From RUG708 sp050946535 (lineage in GTDB: Bacteria; Bacillota; Clostridia; Peptostreptococcales; Anaerovoracaceae), in NCBI GenBank assembly GCA_050946535.1, contig JBMNUZ010000001.1:124001-188000 (forward strand): 64,000 nucleotides of DNA, in the 5' to 3' direction. The notes beneath the pieces are model-generated. The model made no database searches and had not been told where the DNA came from. It worked only from the letters and a program-made list of their open reading frames with translations. Below are positions 60,437 to 64,000 of the stretch, piece by piece; position 1 is the stretch's first letter, and every line of letters begins with the position of its first letter. The translations under genes and the position numbers were made by a program.

Positions 60437-60726
60437 TGGGGGATACCACAAATCTCGAAGAAATACGTGCTGAACTCGATGAGCTCGACAATGAGATGCT
60501 CGAGCTTTTCAAAAGACGCATGAGATTGTCAGCCGATGTGGCACGCTATAAAGAAGCGCGCGGTATACCTACATTCCGGCCTCAGCGCGAAAAAGAGATA
60601 ATCGATGAAGTGAAGCAGAAGACTGATCCGGAATTATCGGAATACGCAGCGGATTTCTTCCTGGAAATAATGCGCCTGAGCAGAAAGTATCAGGAGAGCC
60701 TCAGAAGCGGAGGCAAAGACTTTTGA
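60436..60726 (+). CDS. Chorismate mutase, AroQ class
   Basis: Converts chorismate to prephenate, the branch to Phe and Tyr. 96 residues, all helical: LDELDNEMLELFKRRMRLSA, VARYKEARGIPTFRPQREKE and FFLEIMRLSRKYQE carry the Arg/Lys active-site pattern. GGAGG lies ten bases before the ATG. Free-standing, not fused to a dehydratase or dehydrogenase. Its stop overlaps the TTG start of ecfA1. Confidence 0.93.
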   Translation: MGDTTNLEEIRAELDELDNEMLELFKRRMRLSADVARYKEARGIPTFRPQREKEIIDEVKQKTDPELSEYAADFFLEIMRLSRKYQESLRSGGKDF

Positions 60727-61598
60727 GCAGTTTAGTGGCGGCTGAAGAGTTGAAATATGTCTACGAGCAGCAGGAAGACGGGGATGACGGAGAAAGCACC
60801 GAAAGGCGCGCGGCTCTCGACGGTCTCGATGCAGAAATCGAAGAGGGCAGCTTTACTGCTGTGCTGGGGTCGAATGGTTCAGGAAAGTCAACTTTCGCCA
60901 AGTGCATCAACGCGCTGCTGCTGCCCACCGGAGGCCGCGTGACCGTGGCAGGTATGGACACATCGGACGACGATCTGATATGGGATATCCGCAGTACGGC
61001 CGGCATGGTATTTCAGAATCCGGACAATCAGATCGTTTCGTCGGTCGTCGAGGACGATGTGGCATTCGGTCCGGAGAACCTCGGCGTACCCACGGATGAA
61101 ATACGGGAACGCATCGACAGAGCGATGAAGGATGTCGGAATATATGAACTCCGGAAGCGTGCTCCCCATACACTTTCCGGAGGCCAGAAACAGCGCGTCG
61201 CGATAGCGGGAGTGCTCGCGATGGAACCCAGGTGCATAATATTCGACGAGTCGACGTCAATGCTGGATCCAGGCGGCCGCGCCGATGTCATGAATATTAT
61301 CAGAAAACTCAACAGCCGCGGAATCACGATAATCCTGATTACACATTATATGGAGGAAGCAGAGGAAGCAGATCATATTATAATCATGCACGACGGCAGA
61401 AAGCTTTCCGAAGGAACTCCGGCTGAAATCTTTTCAAACCGCGAGATCATAAAACAGGCGGGACTCGAGCTTCCGTACGCGGTCAGGACGGCTGGCATTC
61501 TGAGGAAAAACGGCGTACCTGTCCCGGACGATGTGATAACGATGAAAGCGCTTGCAGCGTGGCTCGCCGCTTATGGAGGCAGATCCGATGCAGATTGA
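60723..61598 (+). CDS. ecfA1: ECF transporter ATPase EcfA1
   Basis: One of the two ATPases of the group II energy-coupling factor module that drives vitamin uptake with separate S components. 291 residues: Walker A GSNGSGKST, Q loop MVFQNPDNQI, signature LSGGQKQRVAIAGVLA and Walker B CIIFDEST. The TTG start (GGAGG nine bases upstream) overlaps the chorismate mutase stop, so it is coupled to the aromatic operon. In most Firmicutes it follows rplQ. Confidence 0.95.
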   Translation: MSSLVAAEELKYVYEQQEDGDDGESTERRAALDGLDAEIEEGSFTAVLGSNGSGKSTFAKCINALLLPTGGRVTVAGMDTSDDDLIWDIRSTAGMVFQNPDNQIVSSVVEDDVAFGPENLGVPTDEIRERIDRAMKDVGIYELRKRAPHTLSGGQKQRVAIAGVLAMEPRCIIFDESTSMLDPGGRADVMNIIRKLNSRGITIILITHYMEEAEEADHIIIMHDGRKLSEGTPAEIFSNREIIKQAGLELPYAVRTAGILRKNGVPVPDDVITMKALAAWLAAYGGRSDAD

Positions 61599-62451
61599 CG
61601 TACAGCATCTGACACATATATATAACGAAGGACAGGATGACGAAGTAAAGGCGCTCGACGACGTCAGCTTCACGATCAGAGAAGGAAGCATAACGGGAAT
61701 CATCGGGCACACAGGCTCGGGAAAATCTACGCTGATACAGCACCTCAACGCGCTTTTGAAGCCTTCGTCCGGAAAGATCATGGCAGGAGACACCGATATA
61801 ACGTCGAAAGAAACTTCGATGCCCGAAATCAGGAGAAAAATAGGACTGGTTTTCCAGTATTCCGAATATCAGCTTTTCGAAGAGACGATTGCGAAAGATA
61901 TCGCGTTCGGCCCGAAGAATCTGGGACTTAGCGAGGAAGAAACGGACGCCAGAGTGCGCGAAGCCATGGCAGCGGTCGATATGGACTACGACACTTTCGC
62001 AGAGGAATCGCCTTTCGAACTTTCCGGAGGGCAGAAGCGGCGTGTAGCGATCGCAGGAGTCCTCGCCATGAGGCCTGAAGTCCTCATCCTCGACGAACCG
62101 GCGGCGGGGCTCGATCCGGTTTCCCACAGAGGGATGATGGAGCTGATAAAACGTCTCAACACAGACAGGCACACCACGATCGTGCTGGTATCTCACAATA
62201 TGGACGACATAGCGGAATACTGCACAGATGTTATAGTTATGAACCGGGGAAAGCTGATCATGCAGGGTACACCGGCCGAAGTCTTCTCACACAACGAAAA
62301 TCTCGAGTCGATAGGTCTGGGACTTCCGTTCGGGCAGCAGCTCATGAGAGAAATGAGAAAATCCGGTGCGGATATATCAGGTGAGGGCGTGCTTTCGGCA
62401 GAAGACGCGGCCGGAGCCGTTCTTGAGTGGCTTAAGGAGAAAAATGCTTAG
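61588..62451 (+). CDS. ecfA2: ECF transporter ATPase EcfA2
   Basis: Second ATPase of the ECF module, 287 residues: Walker A GHTGSGKST, VFQYSEYQLFEETIAKDI, signature LSGGQKRRVAIAGVLA and Walker B VLILDEPAAGLDP. I chose ATG 61588 with GGAGG eight bases upstream, giving the usual MQIDVQHLTHIY start. It overlaps ecfA1 by 11 bases. Confidence 0.95.
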   Translation: MQIDVQHLTHIYNEGQDDEVKALDDVSFTIREGSITGIIGHTGSGKSTLIQHLNALLKPSSGKIMAGDTDITSKETSMPEIRRKIGLVFQYSEYQLFEETIAKDIAFGPKNLGLSEEETDARVREAMAAVDMDYDTFAEESPFELSGGQKRRVAIAGVLAMRPEVLILDEPAAGLDPVSHRGMMELIKRLNTDRHTTIVLVSHNMDDIAEYCTDVIVMNRGKLIMQGTPAEVFSHNENLESIGLGLPFGQQLMREMRKSGADISGEGVLSAEDAAGAVLEWLKEKNA

Positions 62452-63274
62452 AGATATTACACTGGGCCAGTATTATCCTCATGAATCGGTGATTCACAGG
62501 CTTGATCCGCGCGTAAAGATAGCCGCGACATTTCTGTATCTGATCATGATATTTGTCGTCAGGGATTTCGTGGGATACGCTTTTATAACGTGTGTTCTGG
62601 CGGCAGTTACAGCAGTGTCGCACGTGCCGGTCAGATTCATGGCCCGCGGCATGAAGCCGATAATGTTCATACTGGTCTTTACTTTTATAATAAATTTATT
62701 CGTGTATAAAGGCACGGTGCTCGTTCAGCTGGGACCCGTGACGATCACCGACAACGGGCTGCGGCAGGCCGTGTTCATTGCGGTGAGGCTGATCCTGCTG
62801 ATTTTCGGCACGTCGCTTCTGACTTATACGACGAAGCCGATGCAGCTGACAGACGGATTCGAGTCGATGATGAGGCCGCTTGCGAAGGTGGGCGTGCCTG
62901 CGCACGAGATAGCGATGATGATGTCGATAGCGCTCAGATTCATACCGGTGCTTCTCGAAGAGACTGACAAGATAATGAAGGCACAGCAGGCAAGAGGAGC
63001 CGATTTTGAGAGCGGAAATCTGATGAAGAGAGCGAAGAGCCTCATACCGCTTTTCATACCGCTCTTCGTAAATGCCTTCAGGATGGCGATCGACCTCGCG
63101 ATGGCGATGGAGGCGAGATGCTATCACGGGGGAAACGGACGCACAAGGCTGCATCCGATGAAGTTCCACAGGCGCGACGCTGTGGCCGTCGTGCTGATAG
63201 TGCTGTTCGCAGCAGCGGTAATCGTTCAGGCGTCAGGAGTCACAGGTCTGCCGATGCTGTGGCCGGCGAGATAG
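62444..63274 (+). CDS. ecfT: ECF transporter transmembrane subunit EcfT
   Basis: Membrane scaffold linking the ATPases to S components. 276 residues with several hydrophobic segments (about 27-60, 71-88, 107-127 and 246-266) and the two Ala-Arg coupling motifs, QQARGADF and MEARCYHGG, in the cytoplasmic helices that dock on EcfA. AAGGAG lies four bases before ATG 62444, which overlaps the ecfA2 end. No S component is in view. Confidence 0.94.
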   Translation: MLRDITLGQYYPHESVIHRLDPRVKIAATFLYLIMIFVVRDFVGYAFITCVLAAVTAVSHVPVRFMARGMKPIMFILVFTFIINLFVYKGTVLVQLGPVTITDNGLRQAVFIAVRLILLIFGTSLLTYTTKPMQLTDGFESMMRPLAKVGVPAHEIAMMMSIALRFIPVLLEETDKIMKAQQARGADFESGNLMKRAKSLIPLFIPLFVNAFRMAIDLAMAMEARCYHGGNGRTRLHPMKFHRRDAVAVVLIVLFAAAVIVQASGVTGLPMLWPAR

Positions 63275-63296
63275 AGCAGGAAAAAATCAAACAGAA

Positions 63297-64000
63297 ATGA
63301 GACAGAGAAGAATAAAGGGATTGGAAGAAAAACTGGATATATACAACGGCGGCATACAGGTCAATCCGCGGAGCCTGAAGGGGAAGTGGAACAATCTGTT
63401 CGACAGGCCGGCTCCTGTCTATATGGAGCTCGGATGCGGAAAAGGCCAGTTCATCACTCAGATGTCGGAGGCGTATCCGGACAGAAACTTTATAGCCGTC
63501 GAGGGCAACAGGAGCGCGATGCTCAGGGCTCTTCAGAAGGCCGTCCGCCATTTCAGGGGCATAGATCCATCGGAGAAATCAGGTCCGCAGGGAAGCGCGT
63601 ATACACCCCCGCTGGAGGCGGAAATACCGCGGGGCGTTTTCAAGGTAGATCCTGCCGATGCAGGTGTAACAGCCGGCGAGCAGTTCGACACGCCGTATAA
63701 GACGAGCAGAGACGACTGCCTGTTCAAAGCGAGCGGCAATCTGGTATTCGCGTGCATGTACCTGAGAAACGTCACCGACTGCTTCGAAGACGGGGAACTC
63801 AGCGGTATTTATCTGAATTTCAGCGATCCGTGGCCCAAGGACCGCCAGGCGGCGCGGAGGCTTACGCACCACAGGTATCTGGAAGGTTACAGACAGGTGC
63901 TGAAGCCGGGCAGCCTGCTCGAGTTCAAGACCGACAACGAGCAGCTTTTCAGATTTTCGATGGACGAGTTCGACGATTTCGGGCTGGAAAAGACGGAGTA
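63297..64000 (+). CDS. trmB: tRNA (guanine-N7-)-methyltransferase TrmB, partial, with insertion
   Basis: SAM-dependent enzyme for m7G46 in tRNA; cut by the window edge after about 234 residues. ELGCGKGQFITQM is the SAM site, LNFSDPWPKDRQAARRL and LEFKTDNEQLFRFS are family signatures. Between RALQKA (residue 82) and NLVFACMYLRNVTD (148) lies an insertion of roughly 58 residues relative to the family (B. subtilis has about seven there); it is Pro/Gly/Asp-rich and in frame. The ribosome site is weak (GCAGGA, 16 bases away). truA, often next to ecfT, is not here. Confidence 0.92.
   Translation, partial: MRQRRIKGLEEKLDIYNGGIQVNPRSLKGKWNNLFDRPAPVYMELGCGKGQFITQMSEAYPDRNFIAVEGNRSAMLRALQKAVRHFRGIDPSEKSGPQGSAYTPPLEAEIPRGVFKVDPADAGVTAGEQFDTPYKTSRDDCLFKASGNLVFACMYLRNVTDCFEDGELSGIYLNFSDPWPKDRQAARRLTHHRYLEGYRQVLKPGSLLEFKTDNEQLFRFSMDEFDDFGLEKTE

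Overview
This window reads as a chromosomal backbone segment of a low-to-mid-GC Gram-positive anaerobe of the class Clostridia. The evidence is the zinc-type short S14, the Firmicutes-type insertion in S12, a Bacillus-type L10 leader, the order radA-yacL-ispDF / cysE-cysS-mrnC-rlmB / tuf-rpmG-secE-nusG-rplKAJL-rpoBC-L7Ae-rpsLG-fusA-tuf / S10-spc-alpha ribosomal operons, and an ECF transporter energizing module. Two genes usual in this order in spore formers, disA next to radA and sigH after rlmB, are absent here. That fits a non-sporulating lineage (my guess is near Mogibacterium/Anaerovoracaceae, low confidence). Almost everything is on the plus strand. Only a flavin-binding oxidase-like gene and a TetR regulator are on the minus strand.

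Layout. 0-8.8 kb: sensor histidine kinase, RadA, YacL, a fused IspD-IspF, ProRS, cyclophilin, a DUF364 protein and a ferredoxin, closed by a terminator. 9-16.7 kb: cysE-cysS from a near-consensus promoter, then malic enzyme, fumarase, Mini-RNase III, ThyA, DHFR and RlmB. 16.7-35.2 kb: promoter, tRNA-Thr(GGT), tuf copy 1, rpmG-secE-nusG, rplKA, L10 attenuator, rplJL, terminator, rpoBC, a short promoter-attenuator, the L7Ae-like gene, rpsL-rpsG-fusA and tuf copy 2. 35.2-36.4 kb: a 1.2-kb stretch with no convincing gene that holds a degenerate 22-nt tandem repeat and the S10 promoter and leader. 36.4-52.2 kb: S10-spc-alpha operons including secY, adk, map, infA and rpoA. 52.3-55.4 kb: an accessory patch (Nim-like flavoprotein, TetR, CMD-family protein, cyclophilin-like protein, cupin, ACT-domain protein) flanked by a perfect 40-bp palindrome. 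55.5-64 kb: an aromatic amino acid operon (DAHP synthase, aroB, aroA, aroC, chorismate mutase) running by stop/start overlap into ecfA1-ecfA2-ecfT and a TrmB cut by the window edge.

How it works together. The large block supplies ribosome, RNA polymerase, elongation factors, Sec translocon and start-factor genes. Much of its control appears to be by RNA structure: an L10 leader, two short promoter-proximal terminator/antiterminator leaders (before L7Ae-rpsL and before rpsM), a 20-bp closed intercistronic RNA between rpsJ and rplC, and hairpins between rpsL-rpsG, rplJ-rplL and rpoB-rpoC. The shikimate operon is preceded by an unannotated 43-codon leader peptide packed with Tyr, Phe and Trp codons, followed by mutually exclusive antiterminator and terminator helices. 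This is the clearest regulatory discovery in the window and indicates classical translation-coupled attenuation of aromatic biosynthesis and perhaps of the downstream ECF module. NusG and RpoB carry long acidic tails, L10 carries an Ala/Pro/Glu tail and S3 a long charged tail, which are lineage-specific additions to otherwise standard proteins.
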